Positions 45,081-57,748 of a DNA stretch of 64,000 bases are shown here, piece after piece. The position numbers and the translations under genes were made by a program. How positions within the stretch are numbered: position 1 is the stretch's first letter; every line of letters begins with the position of its first letter. The DNA comes from Xanthostigma xanthostigma. Lineage: Eukaryota; Arthropoda; Insecta; Raphidioptera; Raphidiidae. Where the stretch lies: the NCBI GenBank assembly GCA_963575645.1, contig OY754469.1, forward strand, positions 46,644,753 to 46,708,752, read 5' to 3'. The notes below the pieces were generated by a model. The model saw nothing but the letters and a program-made list of their open reading frames with translations, did no database searches and had not been told where the DNA came from.

Positions 45081-45549
45081 CTTCGTGCCTTAGTGTATAA
45101 GTGCTTAAATCATTATTACAACCACTAAATTCCCAGCATTGCCCAGCTCTGATATCATACAAAGTGGGATAAATAACTGTGGCAGTATATAATTTTAATA
45201 TTTTTAATAGCACACCATCGATTCCGTGCCTATAGATACATAAAAATGAAAATTGATGTAGGGCTACACATACTAATGCTTTACGGTAGTTCATAGACTA
45301 TAATATACGTCTGCCCTCCGAAATTCTCATATTTTAGATTTCCTGTGACACCATTAACACTTGTAAATTACACACATAGTTTTTTGTACCACAATCGTGC
45401 TATAATTCACCGAAATACACAACTGATTGTTTCTTAATTTATTTAGTAATTAATTTACAATAAAATTCACAATTTTGCTGGAACAAATATAACTATAATA
45501 TTTTGAGAACATTCTTTGCTAGTTTTTTATCTAATACTGAATGTGCTTT
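45081..45549. other. Unassigned DNA
   Basis: The minus-strand 80-codon frame 45052-45294 has an ATG but runs into the family R fragment. I do not support it as a gene. Confidence 0.35.
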
Positions 45550-45557
45550 AATATAAT

Positions 45558-45918
45558 TAGAGCTGTAAAAGTAACGAGAAATTGTGTATCCGTATGTATT
45601 CGTTACTTAAAGAACCAGTACCCGTTACTTTCGTATCGTTACCTTACTCGTTACTTTTCATACGACATACAATCGTGTATAACAGCATCAAGAAGTGTAT
45701 GTTCTCTGGCATCAAGCATGTACCCATCCCATAGAGGCGCGTCGCATCGTGATACGGTATAACTTCGTTCGTATAACGTATAACCGCATCAAACGAGTTG
45801 AACTGACTCCATGTCAGTTCGATACGACAGATGTATTTGTAAGTAACGATTCGGTACTTCGAGTCAGACGATGTACCCGTTACTCAGTAACGAATACATA
45901 CGGTTTGTTACAGCTCTA
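45558..45918. mobile_element. hAT MITE, family D
   Basis: TAGAGCTGTAA and TTACAGCTCTA form the ends. The flanking 8-mers AATATAAT and AATATATT match at 7 of 8 positions. Subterminal GTAACGA/TCGTTAC motifs are repeated at least six times. Confidence 0.75.
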
Positions 45919-46286
45919 AATATATTACACAAAAATGTAGATAGAACAGATGTGGCGTAACTAGGTTTGCAAAAATTATGCAATCAGAACAATACAACAA
46001 ATGACTGATCTAAATTGCTAATTTACAGGCAATGAGTAATATAAGATCAGAATCATATGAAAATGAGCTCAGAGCTGATTGTGTGTATTGTGCTGTGCAA
46101 TGCTTAGTGACTCCTGATCATGCACGATGACAGTTCACACCTCTGCAGTCTGCACTCTTGTGTAGTGCGTACTGTCTAGTGTCGCTCCTTTGAACGACTC
46201 CGTCTGACCGACTCTTTTTAGTAAGCGGAGCGCACGGAGTCAGCTCCCAATAAAGAGTCATGTTGACACACTAGTGGACACTAAAA
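45919..46286. other. Spacer
   Basis: No gene recognised. Confidence 0.4.
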
Positions 46287-46854
46287 AATTGGTTGTCTGT
46301 AAAGTCGGTTTACGGACGATAGTTTTACGTGATAACGTATTCCGTAATACATAACCTAAATTCTACATATAATAATTATAATAATTCGAATCTATGATAT
46401 TGCATCTTTCGCTTCAAATTTAGGTTAATTTTATGTATTAAAATACTCACCACCTATAATAATAATTGTTTTTTTTAACTTTCTTTCTTTCGTATTTATT
46501 TTAAGTCTCAAAGATTAATTGTCATAATATTTTGAAAACAATTGTTTCACTGTTTATATAAAATTCCAAAACCTACTTACATTATTTAAGTATTTTCATA
46601 CGTCAAAAAATTGATTTTTATAATGATAAAATTTCTATGAAAACGATTTTTTCGAGAGATGAGACCTAGCTTAAATGATTTTTTGCCCCCCAAAATCCCT
46701 TTTCAGTAAATTTCATCCAAATCGTTAGGGCCGTTTTCGAGAAAAGCACGCACAGGGTCAGGCGGAACGTTACACTTTTTCGTGCATGCAGCCGGTGTTT
46801 CATCAATTTATAAGATTGGTGATTCATCAATTTATAATTTATCACGTCAAAAAA
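46287..46854 (+). repeat. Dispersed repeat family Q, copy 3
   Basis: It is collinear with 17531-18125. AAAAAATTGGT at the left boundary is repeated just after the right end (near 46852), which may be a target duplication for this copy. Confidence 0.75.
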
Positions 46855-47301
46855 ATTGGTACTGATGTAAGAGGAAATCTAGCAACGGATGCAGTGTAGA
46901 GCGTTATTTTACAAGTGGAAGTGCAACTGCATGTATTTTGGCTGTAACGTAGCTTTGCGCGAACGGGTGGGAACCGCGTGTACTGCTGCTGACAGATTTG
47001 TGTGTTCGCTATAAGGCTGCAATGTTGATTAATTTACATGATCAGTAAATGCACCCACTGTCGATAGTCGATACATAGACGTAATATACGTTACATACTG
47101 CTTGATTCAATACGTTATACAACGTCACAAACTTCATCTATTACACATATATTATAACGTTGGTACGACTGGAATCATGTGCTGATATATGGTTGTATTT
47201 GTATTGAAATTGTAATTATATTAATCACAGCCAATAGTCAATACTCTAATGTAATAAAAAACTCGCAGCGTCAAACCTTGTCGACAATCCATATATTTAA
47301 T
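46855..47301. other. Unassigned DNA
   Basis: GC content is higher at 46880-47010 but no long frame is present. Confidence 0.35.
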
Positions 47302-47606
47302 ACCCTCTATATTGCTAGCAAAGTTTGGGAGAAAGACTTAAACACTACGGTGTACACTTACTTTGAGTCTCATGCGCATGTCCGTGAATGGATGCGCGTC
47401 AGTTTGCACATGGAACTAAGCTGTGAAAGGGAGGTGGCTTGCTCTATTCCACTTAGTAATTGCCCCACTACAGACGCGACACGCGTACAACGGGTCATGT
47501 AAAAAGAAAGAGATAGAAAACAGTCATTTGTTGTCTCACTTCATGGGCCACGTTTCCCTTTACGGCCACTAGCAATATAGAAGGTATTAAATATATGGTG
47601 GTAACA
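47302..47606 (+). repeat. Dispersed direct repeat family S, copy 2
   Basis: It matches 37925-38275 in order and orientation, from TATATTGCTAGCAAAGTTTG to TTTACGGCCACTAGCAATAT. Confidence 0.7.
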
Positions 47607-48350
47607 GTGAATAATTAGTGCATACTACTGGATACAAAAAAGTCGAAATTTTTTTTTTGTTCAACTCGAGATTTACTGAGGTTTATTTTTTTTGTACTTT
47701 GAACTCAACCGGAAGTGTACATGCATTTTTCTTTCAAATGGCAACATATACTTTTTTTACATTTTCGAAATCTCGATTTTTTTTTCTCTATAAATTAATA
47801 TATAATTTCTATAAGGTAAATAAGAAAATATTCGAGTAAAACGTTATTAATTTATTAATTAAATACACAGTAGTACTTAATTATGTGTGGAGTTTTACTT
47901 GAAGTTAAAGTGGTAAACAATGTATATCAAAAATATTGAATGACTGAAATAATGGAAAGGTTCATAATAAAGTATAATAGTATCTACTATTTCTATACCT
48001 AACGCAAGTACAAATCTATCTCACATTTAACAGAATATTCTGCGCAGCGGTATCGATGTTAATATATACATTAGGGTCGATTTTTTTGCTACCAAAACAC
48101 CCTTATTATTAGGATAGAACGTGTATGTTATATATTTCAGCACAAAACCTAATTGTGTACGGTTTCTTTTAATGAAACCGAGTAGCAGGAAGCAGGTCAC
48201 GGGTGAAACTAGGGATCGCAGTCTATACATAAATCAAATTTTCACTAATTTAGCTACGTTAAATCATTTTTGCCTAGTTCGCCATGTGTTTTAGTCAGGC
48301 CTCTCTTTGTGGTAAAAAAATGGGATAAACTTCGCAAAAATTTCCTCACA
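47607..48350. other. AT-rich spacer
   Basis: Nothing recognised. Confidence 0.4.
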
Positions 48351-48560
48351 TTGTAACACCACGTCTTAAAAAGCCACGCCGCCACTGGTGTACCCTGGTG
48401 GTCATGTGGAAAAACAGAGGCAAGATGGCAGCGGAGCGTATGAACTAGAAAGTAGTGTTCATGTTAAAAAACTTAAATTAATAAATATGTTGAATTAAAT
48501 AATATTCATGTTACAAAACTACGTTAATATAATATGTTTAATAAAATAATAATAATTGAT
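48351..48560 (+). repeat. Dispersed repeat with tandem tail, copy 2
   Basis: It matches 15731 onward (TGTAACACCACGTCTTAAAA to GAGCGTATGAACTAG) with only about one and a half 46-bp tail units. Confidence 0.7.
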
Positions 48561-48696
48561 TCAACATTAAATATTTCAACTCCAAACAGTTGAAAGAATT
48601 AATTTAAATTAAAGTAACTAATCAAAAAAAGCAAGCGTTTTTATTTTGTCTAAAACCTACAAATAATTAAAGTTTGTTTTTAAATCTATATACTAT

Positions 48697-48890
48697 AATA
48701 TTATAAAGAGGTAAAGTTTGTAAGTTTAGATGTAGGAGGTAATCTCCGAAACTACTCATCCGATTATTAATTTTTTTTTACACCAATGTTTAGAATGAAC
48801 CTTCAGGATGGACATAGACTATATATTATCACGTTAAAATGAAAGCCTTTTTCGTGGTCGACGACAAAACGGTGGCAATCTACAAATTCG
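48697..48890 (+). mobile_element. Helitron-like fragment
   Basis: AAAGTTTGTAAGTTTAGATG and CGAAACTACTCATCCGATT have the head form of insect Helitrons. A related scrap is at 53335-53440. No 3' terminus is visible. Confidence 0.45.
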
Positions 48891-49925
48891 GGCCGCTATT
48901 TGAGATAAAAACAAAGTGGTGACCTAACCACAGACATGGAATGTCGAATTTTTTTCAACACAAATAATAAATATGATAAATATTCAGTCGAGAAGGATTT
49001 CAGCTAGAAAAGGAGCTATACCTGTAACTGCATTTCTCTTGGCTAATTTCGGTGTTTCATACACTTGGGTAGATAAGTGTAACTAATCAATGCATAGTGT
49101 GCTCATTACAATGTCAATTACTGACCTTATCAGTTCAATTAATCATGTCGTTAGGCTTGACTTGATGATTGGTTAATGGATTATCTTGGCCGTGCATATA
49201 ATTTACAATGTAATTACAGGCCAGTTGCACGCATGTTGTAAGTTCTAAGATGACTGAATAAGTAGATATCTGCACCCTCGGGGTTATGTTTAGCCTTACA
49301 GTTCACTGCCCTACCTCAATGGGCATTCAGTAATTAATTATATTCTTATCATTTAATAATTACCATGTCGAATATATTTCATCATTGTACAAAAAGTCAA
49401 ACTAGTAATTAGTATATAGTCTGGTCCAGAAGCACTTTTTTAATGATGCCATTTTTGCAAACATTGCCATCATTGCAAAAAAAAATATTTGAAATTCGGT
49501 TGACCAACTCTAAAACTTGCCGCTATGTGTTCAAAACGTTATAATAAATTGATATACTATCGTGTTTATAAAACATTAAAGAAGGTCTTTGAATTAGGAG
49601 ATTAGGAGTTCTGCGACAAAAGTGAAAACAAAATGTTATTTTTAACTGACTCCATAATCGAATCAGATCTATGCAAGTCTCAATAAGTGCTTCCGAATTC
49701 CGCAAAGCCAATCTCAAATGTCTTTACTTGAATTTGGAAACCTCCTCTATGGTATCACTGGACTCTGTCAAGAACAAATGATTTATTATTACTTTGCACC
49801 GTTTTAGGATCGACTATAGATTTCATCTGACATGCCATTAGGACAACTGCGCAGGCGTTTTTGTATTGCGTTTAAACCCATGGCGCTACGGAAAATATAA
49901 AAGAAAAACGTGTTGTTTGCATCTC
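48891..49925. other. AT-rich spacer
   Basis: Nothing recognised; short frames only. Confidence 0.4.
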
Positions 49926-49928
49926 TAA

Positions 49929-50697
49929 TAGGCCCCACTCACGATCAAACTTCATGCCACAGTTCAGTGTTCAGTGAAGTTGGACCGATTAATCGAAAGA
50001 CTGACTGGCACCACACACAGTTCATGCAAACTGCTCAGTTTTTAAAATTTTTTGTTTTCAGTTTGGTTCAGTTGTTGGCATACACTCGTCGAGTATAGAT
50101 ATATATAATATACATACTATAATATTATACTATAGATAATTAATAAGAACTAAATGAGTTATTTAAATGGTGACGATTGGCTGTTCATACCTATGGGTTT
50201 GTATTTAAAACAGGGAAATAAGAAAAAAAAGAAGAATATGGATGAAAAATTTGTTAGAAATGCGTGATTAAAGAAGTCATGTTTATTTGATTAATGAATC
50301 TTGAACCGCTTAATTGGAATAATTATTTACGAATGGATGAATTAACTTACAATTATTTATTGAAATTCGTTACCCTATTTATTAAGAACCAGGACACAAA
50401 TATGCGAAAATCTATTTCTGTATAAGAAAGACTTGCAACAACATTGAGATTTTTGGCTTCTGGTTGTACAAAACACAGAACTCCAAAAACTGAACTGAAA
50501 AAAACCCACACACACACAGCAGTTTACTTGAACACTGAACACTGAAGTCGTTCAAAAATCAAGATGCATTTGATGAGTTCATGCTTGACTTCAGTGTTGG
50601 TTTCAGTGTTTATTTGTCCCACACATTATCATGCTTCACTGAACTATAAGTTTGAACACTGAACTGTGGCATGAAGTTTGATCGTGAGTGGGGCCTA
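49929..50697. mobile_element. Harbinger-like MITE
   Basis: TAGGCCCCACTCACGATCAA and its inverse head inverted repeats of about 45 bp. TAA flanks both sides (49926-49928 and 50698-50700), as expected for PIF/Harbinger. AACACTGAAC-type motifs are repeated at both ends. There is no transposase or MADF sequence inside. Confidence 0.8.
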
Positions 50698-50700
50698 TAA

Positions 50701-51262
50701 GGGTAGGTACCTAATGGTTATGGTTACCAAGATAAACTGAAAGCGTTAAATAATCTACATTTGGTTAAAATAATATAAGAATATATTATACAACCTTAAA
50801 TTAAGTAATTAAGACAGAAAGATATCCAGCGAAGTTTTCACATTGGTGGTTATAAATCAGAGCACCTGTTTGTTAAGATCGTCCGAGATAAATTGAATGA
50901 ACACATACTCTAGATTAAAAACAGTTAATTGAAAAATTCGACAGTGATAAATAGTTTAAATGCAACACACATTAATAATGTGTTAATCTACTTGATTTTG
51001 TGTATAAACATTTTGTAAGGAATGTAAAGTAGGTAAGAAATGTTATCACTATAAAAGAGAAAGAGGGGGGGAAGAAAGAGACGATGCATTTATAAATCAT
51101 AGTTTTGCATCTGGGTGAAGTCGAAACGGACCGCTAGTTGATAATATAAGCGAAATTATTTTTACGCATGGGACGGACATGATTTACATTGTTTTGCCGC
51201 TCCATTTAGCGAATTGCACTATAATGATGACTCACTTCTTAAATTTTGGAACCTTAAAGTAT
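50701..51262. other. AT-rich spacer with Helitron 3' scrap
   Basis: GGGTGAAGTCGAAACGGACCG plus CTAG before T near 51137 looks like a family H2 Helitron 3' end. The rest is unassigned. Confidence 0.4.
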
Positions 51263-51270
51263 ATAGGTAC

Positions 51271-51815
51271 TAGTGATATGCCGGATCGTTAAAAATGTAT
51301 ATCCGCGGATACGGATCTGAATAGGGATATTTGGTTTCAAGATCCGCGGATACGGATACGAATCTTAACTTTCTTACAGTACGCGGCGGTAAATATTGCA
51401 CATCGACCTTTGGAAAGAGACTTTCTGTTATGGGAAAAAGTTATTGACCTCTTTAAGAGTTAACTCTCATAACAGCTTGTCTCTTTCCAAAGATCGATGT
51501 GCAATATCTCATTATAAAGATAGTTTTTTAGTTCCTTTGAGTTATCTACTATTGGTATGGTACTCACTACGATAAATGTTTGCAATATAAAGGTGCCAAA
51601 TACGATTTTAAAAAATAAAAAATAATCTAAATGGAATTTAACAGTTTTTCATTATTACGTAATCCACTATATATATAAAATTTCATCTATGAATTGAAAA
51701 TTAATAAGGTAAAAGATCCGTAAAAGATCCGCCAAAAACTAACGGTTAAGGATACGGATCTTTCTTCTCCCTCGGATATCCGCGGATACGGATACGGATA
51801 TCCTGCACATCACTA
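51271..51815. mobile_element. hAT MITE, family E
   Basis: TAGTGATATGCCGGAT and its inverse (ATCCTGCACATCACTA) are flanked by a perfect 8-bp duplication ATAGGTAC (51263-51270 and 51816-51823). Subterminal ATCCGCGGATACGGAT motifs are densely repeated. A further hairpin lies inside at 51387-51508. Confidence 0.9.
51387..51508. repeat. Nested hairpin inside hAT MITE
   Basis: ATATTGCACATCGACCTTTG on the left and CAAAGATCGATGTGCAATAT on the right are inverse, continuing through AAAGAGAC and TAACAG with few mismatches, around a loop near TTATTGACCTCTTT. It may be a second small element or an expression hairpin. Confidence 0.7.
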
Positions 51816-51823
51816 ATAGGTAC

Positions 51824-52327
51824 TAATACCGATGCAATTACTCTACATAGCTCTGTATGAAACGTTCCAGTTATCCGGAGAAATATTGCCCGAAACTGTT
51901 TTTGGAAGTGCGCCATTAGTAAACTTTACCGCCATCATATATTTTCAAATTAAGTACACTATATTCACTTGTTTTTACTTCATTAGGATACTGTTAAGTG
52001 TTATGGCAGTCGTTTTATTTAAACAATTCAGATTTTTAATCTGCTTAAAATTTTTAATTAAACTTTACTCACGTAGTACACCTACACAAAGTGTCATAAA
52101 CACATTAAGTGTTTTCTTGTATTACAAAAAATACACGTTTTTGTGTTCTTTTCTTTTAAACTAAACTTGAAAATTAATGTCATCCAGAAATACCAGCAGT
52201 ATATACCTACTTTAAAACTTGCAGCATTACTTAACACGGTTACTTAAAATTTAAATGTATCTAGTATAATTAAACGTTTAAGATATTTTTATTTGTTTGT
52301 CTAATCATTAATATAATTAATTTATAC
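51824..52327. other. AT-rich spacer
   Basis: A 110-codon frame (51832-52164) starts at ATG near a hAT end but reads as Phe/Tyr/Ile-rich low-complexity sequence; not called. Confidence 0.35.
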
Positions 52328-52717
52328 CAGTGATGGTGAACCGTTTTGAGAAGTAGGCCAATTTTTGTTCATTATTTTTTTAAGTACTAGCTCGTGGGTC
52401 ACTAAGTCAGCGGTATCACTTGGAAAGGGGAAGGGGAGGATGGTTAAAACTACCTTTTTGACTCCACCTTTTTTTTTCGACGTTTTACAACCATGTACGT
52501 CATACACAGGTGCGTGATACCATAGAAAATCTGCTAGCCAATGTCCAGTGGGAATTTTTTTTTAATTGGATATTAGATATATTAATATTTTTTTATTATT
52601 TTTGATTGTCTGTTCCCTCTTTTATGAAAAAATAAGTTTATAAAAATCAATGCTTGGGTCATTTAAAAAGCCTGCGTGTCAGTGTTTGACCCGCGGGTCA
52701 TAGGTTCACCATCACTG
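52328..52717. mobile_element. hAT MITE, family F
   Basis: CAGTGATGGTGAACC and GGTTCACCATCACTG are perfect hAT-type ends. The flanking 8-mers differ (ATTTATAC, ATCTGTTG), so the duplication has decayed or the element was moved by recombination. Confidence 0.7.
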
Positions 52718-52734
52718 ATCTGTTGTAAAGAGGT

Positions 52735-53310
52735 AAATCTTTGATTAACGTCTGATTATTCTTCAATACATAAAATTATCGACCAATTTTAACAAATTAT
52801 TATTTTTTTATTAATATTTAAATATTGAATAAACTCAACTGGAATGTTTTATAAAATTAATTACTAATTGATTTTTATAATTTATTTTGCTCAATTCTGA
52901 AGAAGATCCAAATCCGGATCTAAACGTTAATTGATTGAATTATAATTGCTATATAAATAAAATTATCGACCAATTTTTCAGACAATATATTAACAAAAAA
53001 ATATATAAATTAATACATTAAAGTTTCGATCCGGATTTGGATCTTCTTCAGAACTGATCTAAAAATATAAAAAATAATTAATATTTAGTTTCTATTTATT
53101 TTTAATGAAATTTCGTGAAAGATTTTTTTAATATTGAAAGATTGAAAAAAAAATTAATGTATTAATTCATATATTTTTTTGTTAATATATTGTCTGAAAA
53201 ATTGTTCGATAATTTTATTTATTGAAGAGTTCTAATCAGACGTTAATCAAAGATTTGAATAATTGCTATATATATTTTGTGTTAATACATTGTCTGAAAA
53301 ATTGGTCGAT
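52735..53310. repeat. Cluster of Penelope-type terminal fragments
   Basis: Repeated blocks TTGATTAACGTCTGATT, AAATTATCGACCAATTTT and CTGAAGAAGATCCAAATCC, with their inverses, occur at least four times here. Sequence CTGAAGA, stem GATCC/GGATC and (G/T)AAACGTT again resembles the hammerhead core order. Confidence 0.55.
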
Positions 53311-53334
53311 AATTATATATTTTAAAAAAGAAGT

Positions 53335-53841
53335 AAGTTTGTAAGCTTGGATGTACGAAGTAATTTTCGAAACTACTCATCCGATTTCAATTTTTTTTTC
53401 ATCATTGCGTTAAAATAAAAGCGCTTTACAATCACTGTAGTAGGTGTTAATAAGAAAAAATATTTTGTAATCACAAATATACAAAAAGAAAAAAATGAAA
53501 TATGACAGAAAGAATTTTTAACAATTTAATGGAACAGCAAAGTTTAATGATAAACTGCACGGGTAGAATGGGGTAAGTCCGGGAAGTAACGACAGTGAAA
53601 TACAATTTTCTCGGATCAGCTTGGCCAACAGCAATTTTCTGTACCAATACACTGACACCGTCGATCACAAATCGTAATATTTATCGTGAAAAATTCGAAT
53701 CGAAATCTCTTGAAAGTGAATTTAAAAGTGATTTCTCAATTTGTAGGTTATACTCTGATTTATATCTTCAAGTTGACGTCTTCGGTAAGCCCCGAGGCCT
53801 TAACTCTAATATACAGTCTCACTCGTCTATGTATATATATA
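53335..53841. other. Spacer with Helitron scrap
   Basis: CGAAACTACTCATCCGATTT at 53368 relates to 48697. The opposed 65- and 142-codon frames that follow share no recognised domain; the longer runs into the MITE at 53842. Confidence 0.35.
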
Positions 53842-54300
53842 CAGTGTGTCCACGAAAGTTCTTTACAAACGGAATTTTTTTTATTAATTTTTGGAGCAAA
53901 AATTTTTTTCGGTGGAAAAGTTCTGCTTCGCCCAAAATCTCTAAAACAGCAAAGAAAATTTTGGAAGGAAAACGGTTCTTTGTATGGGGAGAGATGGAGG
54001 ACATGTTGAATTCTGATTTATAATTCTGAATAAATAATTACTTAGAAGTTAGTTAAGTTATAATTTTTAATTAAATTTGATTATGTAACTAATTTTGCGG
54101 AAACCTTGAATATCATAGACCATTTTTATTTTTAGTAAAATAAAACTTTTTGATTTCCCTCGTATAAATTTAGGCCTAAAAAATATTTTCTTTGGTGTTT
54201 TAGAGGTTTTGGACGAAGCAAAACTTTTCTACAGAAAAAAAATTGCTCAAATAATTAATCAAAAAAAATCCATTTGTAAAGAACTTTCGTGGACACGCTG
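53842..54300. mobile_element. Tc1/mariner-like MITE
   Basis: CAGTGTGTCCACGAAAGTTC and its inverse are the ends, with TA on both flanks. Arms of about 120 bp share TTTGTAAAGAACTTTCGTGG-type sequence and a GAAGCAAAACTTTTC block. No transposase is present. Confidence 0.8.
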
Positions 54301-54630
54301 TATATATAGCAATATAGAGTGACGGCAAACTTTAAAAGGACCAAAGCTATTTCTGTCAAACTATATAACTTAAACGATTTCACATTTCTAACGCCAACTA
54401 TGATCCTGACTTGATATTTTAAAAAAGCTGCAACGTTAATGACAAACTAACCGTAAAGACTATTTTAAAGTTTTTAGTTGTTTGACAAATTGTAATATTT
54501 TCCGTTTAGAAGACAACGCTTTTTAGACTGTGGTTATAAATATAAAAAAAAATCTGCGTGTACCTTTACGCGGTTGAAGTAAAAAGTATTTAAGCAATAC
54601 ATTTAATTAGGTTTACATTTTTTTTGCGTA
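54301..54630. other. AT-rich spacer
   Basis: Nothing recognised. Confidence 0.4.
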
Positions 54631-54866
54631 TCTATACCTAATAATTAAGCGAATTATCATTCACTGATTAACTGACTCATATCACGAGCTCTCCAAAAGT
54701 ATACGCCCGATTGACTTGAAATTTGGCGTAGTTACTCCTTTCTCGACGTAAACACTCCAGCCAATTGGGCGACGGGACCATTCCAACTTCAAAAATGTTG
54801 ACATTTGATTATAATAAAGAAAATAAAATTTCTGATAACGTGTGAGGTGACGCGGGTAATGGCTAG
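54631..54866 (+). mobile_element. Non-autonomous Helitron family H3, copy 2
   Basis: TCTATACCTAATAATTAAGC after A is the likely 5' end. GTGACGCGGGTAATGG plus CTAG (54863-54866) before T is the 3' end. It shares CGCCCGATTGACTTGAAATTT-type sequence with the minus strand at 19779-20032. Confidence 0.65.
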
Positions 54867-56099
54867 TATTTAATATGATGTTTGCTATTCGTTGCCATGG
54901 TTACCTACATAATATGTTTCACGTCATGTAAAAATTAATCAAAGCATCTGAACTAGTTTATTTCTGACAGATCCATAAAACAAAGAGTGGCTGATTTTTT
55001 TTTATTTTCAAAATATTTTCGAAACTATAAAGTTCAGAAAAAAATTTTTTAACAAAACTTTCTTGAAAAAATAAATAGAATAATAAGCCGTTATGAAAAG
55101 TATACACCGTTATAACATATACCTCTTCTGCGCATGCGCCGATTTTCCCCAAAAACAATAGGGCTTCTCATATTTGCATACCAAACATCCTCCCAAAATT
55201 TGGTTTTAATCCGCTCATCCGTTTGACCTGTATCGTGTTCACAGACTAACAGACGAACAGTTTTTTCAAAAATGTTTTTTGGATTCGGGGGACTTCAAAA
55301 CGGAAAGATATTGTAAAATTTTTGAAAAGTGATTATTACCTACACTAGTACCATTCCCCACTTGTGGATGAATACACATAAAACAATCCCATCTTTATAG
55401 GTAAGCGTTTTTTTTTGCCCGCAGATATAACCTGTTGCTTAACATCAACCATTTTGTAATAGATATAGATATATTTATTGAAGAACCTTACAAAGTGAGA
55501 TGATAAATCAACGGAATTTTCACTATACAGACTATTTTTATTTATTGACCAGTTAAATTAAATGATTATACACTTTTCACAACCAACGACTTAAAAGCAA
55601 TAAAAACTAGGGAACAGCAGACTGATTTAATGCCTACACATTATAAAACACAAAAGAAAGCAATGAACAACAAGGTGTCATGGCGTACCCTTTAATGATT
55701 ATAATGAACGAGTTAAGAGGGTCTTGTGTACCTATACCTGTCTACCTCCACACATTTCTGCAAGAAACACAGGTGACCTGGAGGTGGAAAAACGGTGGAA
55801 GATTGAATCGCTAAACGAACGAATCATTTTGTGTTTCCGACACGATTTTTAAGTATCCTACTAAAATACAGAAATTTCGCACAAAAAAAAAACTACCATT
55901 ATCTAGATATCCATTTTTTTAACCAGATTATTCAACTTCTGTGTGATTAATATATTATATAATATTCCGATGGAATTGTGAATAAAGAAATCATTATGGA
56001 AGGATTCTAAGGTGCCTTCATATATGCGAGGCGTTTCAGAAATAGGTACATATTATCTCAAGGTTTTTAAAAAATCAATAAAATGTACCAATATAAAAA
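54867..56099. other. Unassigned DNA with retroelement tail scrap
   Basis: At 55245-55345 TTTTGGATTCGGGGGACTTC repeats the tail seen at 31.0 kb. No gene recognised elsewhere in the interval. Confidence 0.4.
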
Positions 56100-56395
56100 C
56101 AGCCGTTGGAATCCACTGCCGGCATTTGTGCTGGCTGGCGCGCTGACTGCAAAAATGGAAAAATGGAAATGAAGTCAGAAAATGTATTTCAAAATTAGAA
56201 CCGGGACTATTTTTCTGCTTGATTTGAGCGAGACCCAATCAGGAAACAGTATTTTGGTCTCGTGAGCGACATGGACATACGCCCACAAACAAACATGGCG
56301 TCGCTCTGTTCAGAGACAATAAACGTTCACTTTCGCAGCCAGTAGAAGTCTCAGCAGCGATTCCAGCGGCAAAACAGCCTCGTGTGCAGCAGCTT
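56100..56395 (-). repeat. Dispersed repeat family P, copy 2
   Basis: It is an inverted, shortened copy of 32772-33180, ending AACAGCCTCGTGTGCAGCAG. Confidence 0.65.
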
Positions 56396-56456
56396 TTACA
56401 TATTAATTCTATAATTTTCTGTTCTTTGAAACTTTTCTAAAATAAACTTATATGTC

Positions 56457-57090
56457 CAAGTGTGTAGGCTTTCACGGCCGGTGTTGATTCAAATCTTCTT
56501 GGTTTCCGGGCTTGTATGCCGTGGTTCATTGGTATTTCTACCTGACGTTTCGTCTACAACTGCGGTAGACATTATCAAAGGCGATGTGGTAGCGGGCGAA
56601 GTGTCCTTCTAGGCTGCTCACAGGTAAGTGTGTCGACAAGTGTGGTACTTCCTTCTCTTATGGTCGTGTTCTCTGCTCGGTCGTAGTATGTTCTTCTGTG
56701 ATTGATCGTTGCATTCAGTGCTGGTGTGCAGGTTTTACTTAGATTCAAACATTCATTTTTCCGGTTGAAATTATTTGTGTGTTTGTGTATTTCTTTGGCC
56801 TACCTGTATATGCGCGAGTAGTAACTCGATGTTCTGTTTATAACTTTGGTTTCTTCAAAAAGGATCTAGAGTCAACTTGTGTTCGGCTATTGCAGAGTTT
56901 TCAATGTGTCCCAGTCTACAATTTTGGCAAAAGAAGCGTAAAGACACGCATAACAGAACACGAGAGTAGTTGTAGATTGGGACACATTGAAAAACCTTTG
57001 ACAATGTCTACGACAGTTGTAGACAAAACGTCAGGGAGAAATACCAATGGATCACGGCATACAAGCCCGGAAACCAAGAAAATTTGAATA
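56457..57090. mobile_element. Penelope-like element remnant
   Basis: Inverted terminal blocks (left GCCGTGGTTCATTGGTATTT with TGACGTTTCGTCTACAACTG; right the inverse near 57000-57085) enclose a coding remnant at about 56925-57000. That reads KTRITEHESSCRLGHIEKP, the form of the C-terminal GIY-YIG endonuclease of Penelope-like elements. No reverse transcriptase remains. The coding frame runs straight into the terminal repeat, showing an internal deletion. Confidence 0.65.
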
Positions 57091-57365
57091 TATATTTTAA
57101 CTGTATTATTTGCTTTGCGGATAAGATTCGTTTCAAGAAAATTCAACTCGCAGTCATATGTGACTCAAAAGAAAGAAGAAAAGCACAGAGAATAAACCGT
57201 ATGTACAGTGGCGACACACAGTACAGCTTGACATCTGAAGTTGTTCTTAAAGGTGGCAAAGAACGAGTCAAAGGGTGAAAACGGGGGTTGTAACATAAGA
57301 CATAAGAGCTTACAACTATTTCAGTGTCTACAATTAATAACGTCTTTATTCTTGAAGCTATGATC
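57091..57365. other. Spacer
   Basis: Nothing recognised. Confidence 0.35.
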
Positions 57366-57640
57366 TCGATTTTACAATAGAACTAGCGGCCCCTCCCGGT
57401 TTCAATCGCGTGCGATAGATATAATTCTGCAAAATGTATTTCGTTTGCGGCCCGGCGTCTGAACTAATAGCTTTGAGCAAGTTCTACCAGATTTTCTTCT
57501 GAACTAAGAGCTTTGAGCGTATCTAACAGACGTCGCTACTTGGTACTGCCGTTTTTTTTGTTTGCTTCTGAACTAATAGCTTTGAGTAAATTTTATCAGA
57601 TGTCGTTACATAAAATGACTGAACTATGGCAGTGTTTTAT
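57366..57640 (-). repeat. Helitron 3' scrap with short tandem repeat
   Basis: CTAGCGGCCCCTCCCGGTTT is an inverted family H2-like 3' end. Three copies of a unit of 35 bases or more with TTCTGAACTAATAGCTTTGAG follow (near 57457, 57498 and 57565). Confidence 0.5.
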
Positions 57641-57748
57641 CAAAAAAAAAAAAAAAATGTTTTCGTACGCTTATATGACTAATGCTGGCCAAATCTTCAA
57701 AGATACATCAAAACAATATAGGTACTTTGATAATTCTGCTGTGTAGAC

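Noticed and set aside
45750..45790. loxP-like sequence (ATAACTTCGTTCGTATAACG)
   Set aside because: It is built from the subterminal repeats of hAT family D, lacks the loxP spacer arrangement, and has no recombinase context.
47179..47502. 107-codon ORF
   Set aside because: It runs into dispersed repeat S, and the frame is not kept in the other copy at 37.9 kb.
51832..52164. 110-codon ORF rich in Phe, Tyr and Ile
   Set aside because: Low-complexity AT-rich translation with no coding signature.
53595..54023. 142-codon ORF
   Set aside because: Its second half is the left arm of a Tc1/mariner MITE, and the first half shows no recognisable domain.
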